Part shown: positions 1 to 6,525 of the stretch, one piece after another
How the letters are laid out: each line of letters starts with the position of its first letter
Numbering within the stretch: the stretch's first letter is position 1
Source of the DNA: Gemmatimonadota bacterium
GTDB taxonomy: Bacteria; Gemmatimonadota; Gemmatimonadetes; Longimicrobiales; Gaopeijiaceae
Assembly (NCBI GenBank): GCA_015492755.1
Contig: WGEM01000084.1
Span: forward strand, 1 to 12,661
Length of the DNA: 12,661 nucleotides
Reading direction: 5' to 3'
The notes under the pieces: model-generated
Databases searched by the model: none
Told to the model about the DNA's origin: nothing
What the model saw: only the letters and a program-made list of their open reading frames with translations
Translations under genes and position numbers: made by a program

Positions 1-458
1 CCACGGAGCACACCGGAAAAGAACGGCAGCGTCGGCCCGGCGGCGAGGCGGCTCCAGCCGCAGGCATCCGACCACGCCCGAAGGCCCTCGTCCACGCCCA
101 CCAGGTGGATCTCGCCTAGCCGCGGCGCCAGATGCGGCCCCACCGCCGCCGGTGCGCCCACCAGCGCCACCGTGCCCGGCCCCCCGAGGATCCCCAGCAG
201 CGCCTGGAGTCGCTCCGCCTCCGCTTCGAGATCGGCGGCGGCCCCTTCCCTGCCCACGAGTCCCGGGCCCGGTGCCGCGCGGGGGGGTGCCCGCAGATCG
301 GCGAACCCGGAGCGGATCGCATAGGTCTCCCTGCAGTTGGCGCAACCCAGGGTGCCGTCCACCACCCGCCGCTCGTGCATCCGGTCCGAGAGGAGGATGA
401 GGCCGAACGGGGGACCGCACCTGGGGCAGACGAGCCGGTCGGTGAGAAGGAGGTGCAT
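1..458 (-). CDS. Trm112-type zinc-ribbon protein, possibly methyltransferase-like (3' end outside window)
   Basis: Partial gene; 152 codons are visible and the frame is open at the left edge. The N-terminus carries two CxxC pairs (Cys11/Cys14 in CPRC, Cys39/Cys42 in CANC), the layout of a Trm112-type zinc ribbon as found fused to or partnering SAM-dependent methyltransferases. An Ala/Glu-rich helix follows (about residues 74-88), then a stretch resembling the first strands of a Rossmann fold (about 93-125, with VALVGAP and HLVGVDEG). The glycines there do not form a clean GxGxG SAM motif, so the methyltransferase call is weak. The ATG at 458 is preceded by AGGGGAG 12 nt upstream. It starts 33 nt after the QueD-like stop and is the fifth gene of the pterin operon. 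A role in pterin metabolism is not shown; it may simply be co-transcribed. Confidence 0.6.
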   Translation of the reverse strand, partial: MHLLLTDRLVCPRCGPPFGLILLSDRMHERRVVDGTLGCANCRETYAIRSGFADLRAPPRAAPGPGLVGREGAAADLEAEAERLQALLGILGGPGTVALVGAPAAVGPHLAPRLGEIHLVGVDEGLRAWSDACGWSRLAAGPTLPFFSGVLR

Positions 459-491
459 GCGGTGTGTGGGCTCCCCTGAGGCGGCGACCGG

Positions 492-920
492 TCAGGCGTC
501 GGGAGCCGGAGTCCGCGGCGCAGGTAGCGGCGCCGCCGCGGGTCCATACTGGGCCCATGCGGTGGGCGATTCCCACACCCGCGCATAGAGGAGTCCGTCG
601 CGGAGTTCGTCCGGCAGACGGCGCCGCAGCTCCTCGAAGAAGTACCGCGCCTGGTTCTCCGCGCTGGTCTCCACGTCCTGAAACTGCGGCAGTTCGTTCA
701 GATTCTCGTGGTCCAGCTCATCGGCGATCTCACGCAGCGCCCGCTTCAGGTCGACGAAGTCGAAGGCCAGCCCCGCCTCGTCCAGCTCCGCGGTCTGCAC
801 CGCCGCCTCCACCACGTACCGGTGTCCGTGGAGCTTACTGCACTTGCCCTGGTAGTTGCGCAGATAATGCGCCGCGTCGTAGTGCGCCTGCGCGCTCACG
901 GTGTAGACGAATCTGCTCAT
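492..920 (-). CDS. queD: 6-carboxytetrahydropterin synthase-like (QueD/PTPS family, C-x3-HGH type)
   Basis: A 142-aa protein of the 6-pyruvoyl/6-carboxytetrahydropterin synthase family, which acts on the FolE product 7,8-dihydroneopterin triphosphate in the cytoplasm. Zinc ligands are His18, His31 and His33 (KLHGH). The likely nucleophile is Cys27, four residues before the first His of HGH, the spacing typical of bacterial QueD. The Asp70-His71 pair in LDHENLNELP and Glu117 in VWES complete the catalytic and substrate-binding set. After about residue 125 the tail is Ala/Pro-rich and probably disordered. Its ATG overlaps the stop of the upstream dehydrogenase (ATGA). QueD makes 6-carboxytetrahydropterin for queuosine and 7-deazaguanine synthesis, but no queC, queE or queF is visible here, so a pterin-specific role beside the first paralogue is also possible. 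Confidence 0.88.
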   Translation of the reverse strand: MSRFVYTVSAQAHYDAAHYLRNYQGKCSKLHGHRYVVEAAVQTAELDEAGLAFDFVDLKRALREIADELDHENLNELPQFQDVETSAENQARYFFEELRRRLPDELRDGLLYARVWESPTAWAQYGPAAAPLPAPRTPAPDA

Positions 921-1636
921 GCTCGCTCGATCTGAAGCAGAGGAATGCGCACCTCGGGGGGGCGCTCGGCCACGTAACGCACCGCATCGGCCACCGCCTC
1001 CGGACGGAGCATCTCCGCCCGGGACGGAAGCCCCGGGTTCGCGTCGGGATTCAGCGGATCCCAGATGGGCGTGTCGGTGGCCGCCGGCTCCACCAGCGTG
1101 GCACGAACACCCGTGCCGCGCACCTCTGCGAGGAGCACCTCGTGGAGGCCGCGCACGCCGAACTTCGACGCCGAGTACGCCGCGTTGCCGGGAAACGCCC
1201 GCCGTCCCGCCACCGAGCCCACGTTCACGATGAGGCCGCGTCCCGCCTCCAGCATCGCGGGGAGCGCCGCGCGGATCACCAGAAAGGTTCCCCGCAGGTT
1301 CACCTGCAGGTGCCGGTCGAAGGAGGCCACCGTCTCCTCCGCACACCGCGCGATCCCGAAGACCCCCGCGGCGTTCACCACCACGTCCAGCGCGCCCCCG
1401 AGCCGTTCGTGGATGTTCTCGAGGGCATCCCACACCGCCACGTCGTCGGTGACGTCCAGCACCACCGCTTCGCCGCCGATCTCCGCGGCGAGCGCCTCCA
1501 GCGCATCGCGGGACCGGGCGGCGCAGTACACACGCGCACCCGCCTCCGCCAGCGCCGTGGCCACCGCCCGGCCGATACCGCGGCTGGCGCCGGTCACCAG
1601 CGCGGCCTGACCCTGGAGCGTGCCCGGCCCCGTCAC
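917..1636 (-). CDS. Short-chain dehydrogenase/reductase, candidate sepiapterin-reductase-type enzyme
   Basis: A 239-aa classical SDR. The NAD(P)-binding glycine motif TGASRGIG is at residues 15-22, an Arg at position 41 after the second strand suggests NADPH use, and NAAG is at 88-91. The catalytic tetrad is Asn113, Ser141, Tyr154 and Lys158 (YSASK). The start is a GTG overlapping the folE stop (GTGA); longer in-frame starts would lie inside folE. Membership of a folE/PTPS operon suggests that it reduces 6-pyruvoyltetrahydropterin (a sepiapterin-reductase role) to give a tetrahydrobiopterin-like cofactor. That substrate is inferred from context only. The motif is the ordinary TGxxxGxG, not the TGxxxRxG of FolM/PTR1 pteridine reductases. 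A generic oxidoreductase carried along in the operon is the alternative. Confidence 0.87.
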   Translation of the reverse strand: MTGPGTLQGQAALVTGASRGIGRAVATALAEAGARVYCAARSRDALEALAAEIGGEAVVLDVTDDVAVWDALENIHERLGGALDVVVNAAGVFGIARCAEETVASFDRHLQVNLRGTFLVIRAALPAMLEAGRGLIVNVGSVAGRRAFPGNAAYSASKFGVRGLHEVLLAEVRGTGVRATLVEPAATDTPIWDPLNPDANPGLPSRAEMLRPEAVADAVRYVAERPPEVRIPLLQIERA

Positions 1637-2241
1637 AGCGGCTCGTGTACGCTGGTGGTGAGCCTCAGGAACTCGTCCCGCGTGCGCTGGTCCTCCAGGA
1701 AGGTGCCGCGCATGGCCGAAGTGATGGTCTTGGAGTTCTGCTTCTGCACCCCGCGCATCATCATGCAGAGGTGGTAGGCCTCCACCACCACCGCAACGCC
1801 CTCCGGCTCGGCGTGCTCCCACAGCGCCTGCGCGATCTGCTCGGTGAGGCGTTCCTGCACCTGGAACCGCCGCGCGAAGATCTCCACGAGGCGCGCCATC
1901 TTCGAGAGCCCCACGATCTTCCCGTTGGGGATGTACGCCACGTGCGCCTTGCCGAAGAAGGGGAGCATGTGGTGTTCGCAGAGCGAGTACAGCTCGATGT
2001 CCTTCACCAGCACCATGTTACGGTGGCATTCCTCGAAGAGTGCGTCCTCGAGCACCTCCCGGGGGGACGCGCCGTAGCCCTGCGTCAGGAAGGCCATGGA
2101 GCGCGCCACCCGCTCCGGCGTCTTCCGCATCCCCTCCCGCTCCGGGTCGTCCCCGCAGCGCCGGATGATCTCGGCCACCAGCTCCTCGAAGGAGACCTGC
2201 TCCAGGATCCGGCCGCCCGCGGCGGCATCCGTCGTCTTCAT
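1633..2241 (-). CDS. folE: GTP cyclohydrolase I (FolE, type IA)
   Basis: A 202-aa zinc enzyme that converts GTP to 7,8-dihydroneopterin triphosphate and formate, the entry step to folate, tetrahydrobiopterin and 7-deazaguanine compounds. The zinc site is Cys88, His91 and Cys159, with His90 and His157 as the other conserved active-site histidines (CEHH, and HLC in AYHLC). Glu130 in VQERL and the [10 protein letters not shown] helix at 111-120 are family hallmarks, as is [13 protein letters not shown] near the C-terminus. Length is normal for the family (about 180-220 aa). The ATG overlaps the stop of the upstream PTPS gene (ATGA), and its own stop overlaps the GTG of the dehydrogenase. Its position between two enzymes that use its product shows that it supplies them, although it may also feed folate synthesis. 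Confidence 0.97.
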   Translation of the reverse strand: MKTTDAAAGGRILEQVSFEELVAEIIRRCGDDPEREGMRKTPERVARSMAFLTQGYGASPREVLEDALFEECHRNMVLVKDIELYSLCEHHMLPFFGKAHVAYIPNGKIVGLSKMARLVEIFARRFQVQERLTEQIAQALWEHAEPEGVAVVVEAYHLCMMMRGVQKQNSKTITSAMRGTFLEDQRTRDEFLRLTTSVHEPL

Positions 2242-2669
2242 GTGGTTGTCGTCTCCGGCCCTGTGTACTCCACCGCGTTCCGGGGCGTCTCGTGGAGCAC
2301 CAGCCGGACCAGCCGCACTCCGTTCGGCAGGGCGGGCGCCAGACGCTCCCAGATGCGCACCACCAGGTTCTCGGTGGTGGGGTTCACCCCCTCCATCCAC
2401 GAAACTTCGGTGTTGAGGTTGCGGTGGTCCACGTCGCGAAGCACCCGCTCGGTGACCACGTCCCGCAGCTCCTTCAGGTCCATCACGAATCCCGTCCCGG
2501 GATCCACCGCCCCGGCCACCGTGACCTCGAGCTCGTAGTTGTGTCCGTGCCACTGCGGGTTCGAGCAGTCGCCGAACACCTCACGGTTCCGTACCTCGGA
2601 CCAGTCGGGCCGGTAGAGCCGGTGCGCCGCGCTGAAGTGGACCTTCCGGGTCACGCGTACCACCGCCAT
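2238..2669 (-). CDS. 6-pyruvoyltetrahydropterin synthase-like enzyme (C-x5-HGH type)
   Basis: A 143-aa protein of the same family as the gene at 492-920 but clearly a different subtype. Zinc ligands are His16 (FSAAH), His41 and His43 (WHGHN). Cys35 in GDCSNPQW lies six residues before the first His of HGH, the spacing seen in eukaryotic 6-pyruvoyltetrahydropterin synthase, rather than four as in QueD. The Asp81-His82 pair in VDHRNLN and Glu127 in HETP complete the site. GFVMDLKEL at 60-68 is strongly conserved in this subtype. The start is ATG 2669 with GGGAG six nt upstream. It is the first gene of the operon, preceded by a long structured leader. The expected reaction is dihydroneopterin triphosphate to 6-pyruvoyltetrahydropterin, the second step of tetrahydrobiopterin synthesis. 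Subtype-to-product assignment is from known family motifs, not proven here. Confidence 0.88.
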   Translation of the reverse strand: MAVVRVTRKVHFSAAHRLYRPDWSEVRNREVFGDCSNPQWHGHNYELEVTVAGAVDPGTGFVMDLKELRDVVTERVLRDVDHRNLNTEVSWMEGVNPTTENLVVRIWERLAPALPNGVRLVRLVLHETPRNAVEYTGPETTTT

Positions 2670-2700
2670 GGCAAGCTCCCGTCCTGTGCTGCATCGCCGG

Positions 2701-2731
2701 GCACCTCCGGCGCCCCGGCGCCCGGAGGTGC
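2701..2731 (-). repeat. Inverted repeat / hairpin next to the PTPS start
   Basis: Perfect 10-bp arms at 2701-2710 and 2722-2731 (GCACCTCCGG and its complement) with an 11-nt GC-rich loop. In the operon transcript it lies just upstream of the Shine-Dalgarno region of the first gene. Confidence 0.6.
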
Positions 2732-2781
2732 GAGAGGGCCGACGCCCCGGTTCCGTTGGACGGACGGGCGCCGGCCCTCTC
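2732..2781 (-). repeat. Strong 16-bp stem hairpin in the pterin operon leader
   Basis: Arms at 2732-2747 and 2766-2781 (GAGAGGGCCGACGCCC against its complement) pair with a single mismatch. The 18-nt loop contains a further small CCG/CGG pairing. It directly abuts the hairpin at 2701-2731. No T-run follows on either strand. Confidence 0.65.
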
Positions 2782-2808
2782 ATGCACACCGGAGGGGGAT
2801 GTTTTGAA

Positions 2809-2841
2809 GCCCGGGAAGAACTTCTGGTGACTTCCTCGGGC
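2809..2841 (-). repeat. Bulged hairpin with alternative pairing in the operon leader
   Basis: Arms at 2809-2818 and 2831-2841 (GCCCG+GGAAG against CTTCC+T bulge+CGGGC) form a 10-bp stem with a 12-nt loop. An inner GAAG-AA-CTTC at 2815-2824 offers a mutually exclusive pairing. Confidence 0.45.
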
Positions 2842-2942
2842 CTTTCGCTGTCCCCTCTCGCGGGGCGTAGCGTCCGACTCGAGAGTCAGTCCCGGCTTCG
2901 GGAGTGTTGGCTCAAGACATGTGCCCCCCGATGCGCACCCGG

Positions 2943-2972
2943 AATATAGGGGATTCTCGCCGCGGGGAGCAA
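2943..2972 (-). promoter_or_regulatory. Candidate promoter of the pterin operon
   Basis: On the minus strand, TATATT (2948-2943, five of six matches to the -10 consensus) is preceded after 18 nt by TTGCTC (2972-2967, a weak -35). It is one of the few AT-rich spots in the region. Transcription would start near 2936. Confidence 0.4.
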
Positions 2973-3039
2973 AGCGCCCCACCTCGCCGACCCCTCGTCC
3001 GGAACGCGAAGCCGCGCTATAACAGGAGGGTGCCGCGCC

Positions 3040-3264
3040 TAGGAGCCTGTCCGAGTAAAGGAGTGGGCCGCGCACGTGGTGCGTTCGCGTGTTCAGCCAA
3101 GGAGCGCCGACGAGGCGTAGCAGCGCTACGGCGAGGAGAAGCGACGATGGATCAACCGCGAACCCACCACGTGCCCATCCACCTGCAGGACCATGACATC
3201 GAAGATTGTGGGTTGGGCGCGGCACGGCCAACGCGGCCCGCTCTCTTACTCGGACAGGCTCCTA
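3040..3264. mobile_element. MITE-like element or internally deleted IS with nested inverted repeats
   Basis: The two ends (3040-3072 and 3232-3264) are inverted copies, 30 of 33 positions identical, the outer 19 perfectly (core GGAGCCTGTCCGAGTAA). The outermost base pairs are TA on both sides, so a TA target duplication around a 221-bp element at 3042-3262 is possible. Inside lies a second 18-bp inverted repeat with one mismatch (3072-3089 against 3157-3174, GCACGTGGTGCGTTCGCG) and a central hairpin, CGTAGC-AGC-GCTACG, at 3116-3130. No transposase is encoded; a short ATG frame from 3147 reads through the right end and is not recognisable. It lies in the space between the pterin operon and the exoprotein gene, within 65 bp of the latter's start codon, so it may affect that gene's leader. 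The parent transposon family is not determined. Confidence 0.7.
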
Positions 3265-3327
3265 CCGAGCCGAGCGTGGCTTCCTGCCCGCGATGCATGG
3301 GTTGGTTCGAGCCAAGGAGAAGGAGTC

Positions 3328-6300
3328 ATGAAACGAGCGATCCTGACGAGCCTCGTGGCGGCCCTCGCGTGGTGGGGCGCCGCCCCACCGGCGCTGGAAG
3401 CGCAGGACGCCGACGCGGTGCGTCCCGCGCTGGGCGAGATCCACTGGCGCCACATCGGGCCCGTGAACATGGGCGGCCGGGTGAGCGCCATCGTGGGCAT
3501 CCCCGGCGACCCCAACACCTTCTGGGTGGGCGGCGCCGACGGCGGCGTGTGGAAGACCACCAACGCCGGCGTCACCTTCGAGCCCCAGTGGCAGGATGAG
3601 GAGGCGTACTCGGTGGGTGCGCTGGCGGTGGCGCCCTCCGATCCCAACGTGGTGTGGCTGGGCTCCGGTGAAGGCGACCCACGGAACTCGGTCTCGTACG
3701 GGCTGGGCGTGTGGCGCTCCACCGACGGCGGTCGCACGTGGACGCATCTGGGGCTGGAGGACACCGAGCGCATCAAACGCATCGTCGTGGACCCCCGCGA
3801 CCCCGACGCGGCGCTGGTGTGCGCGCTGGGTCACGAGTGGGGTCCCAACCGGGAGCGCGGCGTCTTCAAGACCGACGACGGCGGCCGCACCTGGCGCCAC
3901 GTGCTCTTCATCGACGAAGACACCGGGTGCAGCGACATCGATCTCGACTGGTCCAATCCGCGCAACGTGTACGCCGGCATGTGGACCTTCCGTCGCCGCC
4001 CCTGGCGCTTCGACGACGGCGGGCGGGAGACGGCGCTCTACGTGAGCCGGGACGGCGGGGAGACGTGGAAGAAGATCACCACCACACCCGACGAGCCCAT
4101 GGCGCGCATCGGCGTGAGCGTGGCGCAGTCCAGGCCCAACGTGGTCTACATGGTCACCGAGTATCCCACCGCCGGCACGCTCTTCCGCTCCGACGACTAC
4201 GGTGAGACGTGGCGGATGGTGAACGACGACCGGAACATCAATTTCCGCCCCTTCTACTACTCCGACATCTTCGTCGACCCCAGCGATCACAACACCGTCT
4301 ACTCGCTCTCCGGCGGCCTCTTCAAGTCCACCGACGGAGGCCGCACCTTCCGGCGCATCGGGCGGAGCGTCCACGGGGACCACCAGTCGTTCTGGATCGA
4401 TCCCGAGGACGGCGACCGGCTCCTCTCCGGGAGCGACGGCGGCTGGCAGGTCTCCTACGACGGCGGGGAGACCTTCCACATCTTCCGCAACTTCAGCCTG
4501 GCGCAGTACTACCACGTCTTCGTGGACGACCGGGACCCCTACTACGTGTGCGGCGGGCTGCAGGACAACGGGAACTGGTGCGGGCCGTCGCGGATGAACG
4601 ACCCGGCGGGAGTGCTGCCGGAGGCGTGGTACACCGTGAGCGGCGGCGATGGCTTCTACACGGTACCCGTGCCGGGGAAGCCCTACCTCGTGTACTCCAA
4701 CGCGCAGGGGGGCTACTTCCGCATCACCGACACCCGCTCAGGCCAGACGCGCTCCATCGAACCCTTCCCCCACATGGTGGGCTCGCAGGGACAGGGAATG
4801 TACCGCGCGCGGTACCGCTTCAACTGGGACGCGCCCATCCACATCTCGCCCCACGATCCCGCAACCGTGTACTGGGGCGGCAACGTCGTCTTCCGGAGCC
4901 GGGACTACGGCTACACCTGGGAGGTCATCAGCCCCGACCTCACCACTGACGACCCGGAGAAGCAGCGCGACTCGGGCGGCGAGATCTACAACGACAACAC
5001 CGCCGCCGAATTCCACACCACCATCCTCACCATCGCGGAGTCGCCGGTGGAGGCAGGGGTGATCTGGGTGGGCACCGACGACGGAAACATCCAGATCACC
5101 CGTGACGGCGGCGAGACGTGGACGAACGTGCGGGACCGGGTGCCGGGGCTCCCCGCCGAGGCCTGGATCGGCAACATCGAGGCCTCCCCCACCGAGGCGG
5201 GCGTGGCCTTCGTGGCGGTGGACAACCACCGGCTGGACGACTTCACGCCCCACCTGTACGAGACACGCGACTACGGACGCACCTGGCGGGACCTCTCCGC
5301 GGGGCTCCCGCAGGACGACTACGTGAAGGTGGTGCGCCAGCACCCCGACAACCCGAACCTCCTCTTCGTGGGGATGGAGCGGGGGATCTACGCCTCGTGG
5401 GACCGGGGCGAGACGTGGGTGGACATCCGCGGCAACCTCCCGCGCGTGTCGGTGCGGGGGATCAAGGTGCAGCCGCAGTATAACGACCTGGTCATCGGCA
5501 CCCACGGGCGCGGCGCGTGGATCCTGGACGACATCGGTCCGCTGGTGCAGCTCCCGGAGGCGCTGGGCCGGGAGGCCCACCTCTTCGACATCCGCACCGC
5601 CACCGCGTGGGAGATGTGGAACCGGGGGAGCAACCGGGGCGAGAGCTCCTTCACGGGCGAGAATCCCGAACCCGGCGCATGGATCCACTTCTACCTCTCG
5701 GAGGACGCGGCGGAGGCCGCATCGGGCGACGGGGCCACGGTGCGCATCACCGACGCCTCGGGGACGCTGGTGCGGGAATTCCGTCACCGCGAGGTGAAGC
5801 CCGGCATCAACCGGGCCGTCTGGGACCTCACCTGGACGGGCCCCGAGCCCATCCCGGGTGAGGGCGGCGGCGGAGGCGGATTCTTCTTCCGGGGTCCCTC
5901 GGCCCCGCCGGCGGTGCCGGGCACCTACACCGCCACCGTGCAGGTGGCGGGGCACGAGATGTCGAAATCGTTCCGGCTGAGGGGTGACCCCAACGTGGAG
6001 GCCACGCAGGCGGATTACGAGGCACGCCTGGAGGCGGCGCTCCGCGCCCGCGACCCGGAGACCCGCCTCAGCCGGATGATCGCCGCGGCCACCGATCTGC
6101 AGGAGCAACTGGAGCGCCTGCTGGAGTGGGCCGACACGCACGAGCTGGCCAACGAGTCGGAGGTCCGGGCCTCGGCCACGGAGGCGCTGCAGGCCCTCCG
6201 GACGCTCCTGGACGAAGAGCTGCGCCGTCCCGAAGGCGCCATGAACTACCGCGACTACCCGCGGCTCCTGGAGCAGCTTCGCTTCGTGGCCCGCGGCATC

Positions 6301-6480
6301 CGGGGCGCCCAGGCCCGGCCCACACAGGGCCAGATGGAGGTCCTGGAGCTGGTGGAGCGCGAGACCCACGAAGCCGCCGACGAACTCAGCGGACTGGTGG
6401 ACGGCGTGATCCAGGAGCTGAATGCCATGCTCCGGGACGCCCCCAGGATCGTCACCACTTGGAGGCGGACCATCAGCTGA
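3328..6480 (+). CDS. Secreted Asp-box (BNR/VPS10-like) repeat protein
   Basis: A 1050-aa protein with an N-terminal signal peptide (MKRA, hydrophobic core, probable cleavage near ALEA-Q at about residue 23). Eleven Asp-box motifs of the form S/T-x-D-x-G-x-T-W/F run from about residue 76 to 697 (for example STDGGRTW, SRDGGETW, SWDRGETW), as in sortilin/VPS10 and BNR beta-propellers. The repeat part ends with HGRGAWILDD, a mark of this bacterial family. A FlgD-like Ig segment follows (about 800-850), then a Gly-rich stretch near 844, and a charged helical C-terminal region (about 890-1040). The start ATG has AAGGAGAAGGAG 2-14 nt upstream; longer in-frame starts would begin inside the MITE-like element and precede the signal peptide. 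Such proteins are often labelled glycosyl hydrolases, but no sialidase FRIP motif or catalytic set is evident, so binding or protein processing at the cell surface is as likely. Confidence 0.9.
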   Translation: MKRAILTSLVAALAWWGAAPPALEAQDADAVRPALGEIHWRHIGPVNMGGRVSAIVGIPGDPNTFWVGGADGGVWKTTNAGVTFEPQWQDEEAYSVGALAVAPSDPNVVWLGSGEGDPRNSVSYGLGVWRSTDGGRTWTHLGLEDTERIKRIVVDPRDPDAALVCALGHEWGPNRERGVFKTDDGGRTWRHVLFIDEDTGCSDIDLDWSNPRNVYAGMWTFRRRPWRFDDGGRETALYVSRDGGETWKKITTTPDEPMARIGVSVAQSRPNVVYMVTEYPTAGTLFRSDDYGETWRMVNDDRNINFRPFYYSDIFVDPSDHNTVYSLSGGLFKSTDGGRTFRRIGRSVHGDHQSFWIDPEDGDRLLSGSDGGWQVSYDGGETFHIFRNFSLAQYYHVFVDDRDPYYVCGGLQDNGNWCGPSRMNDPAGVLPEAWYTVSGGDGFYTVPVPGKPYLVYSNAQGGYFRITDTRSGQTRSIEPFPHMVGSQGQGMYRARYRFNWDAPIHISPHDPATVYWGGNVVFRSRDYGYTWEVISPDLTTDDPEKQRDSGGEIYNDNTAAEFHTTILTIAESPVEAGVIWVGTDDGNIQITRDGGETWTNVRDRVPGLPAEAWIGNIEASPTEAGVAFVAVDNHRLDDFTPHLYETRDYGRTWRDLSAGLPQDDYVKVVRQHPDNPNLLFVGMERGIYASWDRGETWVDIRGNLPRVSVRGIKVQPQYNDLVIGTHGRGAWILDDIGPLVQLPEALGREAHLFDIRTATAWEMWNRGSNRGESSFTGENPEPGAWIHFYLSEDAAEAASGDGATVRITDASGTLVREFRHREVKPGINRAVWDLTWTGPEPIPGEGGGGGGFFFRGPSAPPAVPGTYTATVQVAGHEMSKSFRLRGDPNVEATQADYEARLEAALRARDPETRLSRMIAAATDLQEQLERLLEWADTHELANESEVRASATEALQALRTLLDEELRRPEGAMNYRDYPRLLEQLRFVARGIRGAQARPTQGQMEVLELVERETHEAADELSGLVDGVIQELNAMLRDAPRIVTTWRRTIS

Positions 6481-6493
6481 GCGGTGGGGCGAC

Positions 6494-6521
6494 GGCGGCG
6501 GGTCCCCCGGGACCCGCCGCC
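6494..6521. terminator. Shared hairpin between convergent genes (candidate bidirectional terminator)
   Basis: Perfect 13-bp inverted repeat (6494-6506 and 6509-6521, GGCGGCGGGTCCC and its complement) separated by only 2 nt, so the innermost pairs must open. It starts 13 nt after the plus-strand stop and lies 4 nt beyond the minus-strand stop. There is no T-tract on either side, common for very GC-rich genomes. Confidence 0.6.
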
Positions 6522-6525
6522 CCGC

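Larger units (their letters stand above)
2670..2936 (-). promoter_or_regulatory. Long structured 5' leader of the pterin operon (candidate cis-regulatory RNA)
   Basis: If transcription starts from the candidate promoter at 2943-2972, the mRNA has about 267 nt before the first start codon. No convincing reading frame lies in it. It contains three strong hairpins (2809-2841, 2732-2781, 2701-2731), the last two abutting and ending about 30 nt before the start codon. The hairpin at 2809-2841 has a competing pairing: two GAAG segments in the transcript could pair with the same CTTCC. The end shows no oligo-U tract, so simple intrinsic attenuation is not evident; translational control or Rho-based control is possible. 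I recognise no known riboswitch (THF and preQ1 cores are not seen). The rest of this gene-free stretch (to 3327) holds the promoter and the MITE-like element. Confidence 0.4.

Noticed and set aside
917..1636. FolM/PTR1-type pteridine reductase
   Set aside because: Those have TGxxxRxG in the cofactor loop; this protein has the classical TGxxxGxG.
464..1777. Long plus-strand open frame (437 codons) opposite the QueD-like gene and the dehydrogenase
   Set aside because: It is antisense to two genes with full catalytic motifs, rich in Arg/Pro/His as expected of shadow frames in GC-rich DNA, and shows no domain.
1645..2538. Plus-strand frame (297 codons) opposite folE and PTPS
   Set aside because: Antisense shadow of motif-complete enzymes; low-complexity composition.
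2670..2936. THF or preQ1 riboswitch, SRP or RNase P RNA in the leader
   Set aside because: A GAGGAAG-like string resembles RNase P and SRP pieces, but the surrounding conserved cores are absent.
4738..6369. Minus-strand frame of 543 codons inside the exoprotein gene
   Set aside because: Shadow of a gene with signal peptide and eleven regular repeats; composition is Val/Arg/His/Gly-rich without any motif. The frame at 3262-4515 is rejected for the same reason.
3328..6480. Sialidase identity for the Asp-box protein
   Set aside because: Asp-boxes alone occur in many non-hydrolytic propellers; no FRIP motif or catalytic Arg triad/Tyr/Glu set could be identified.
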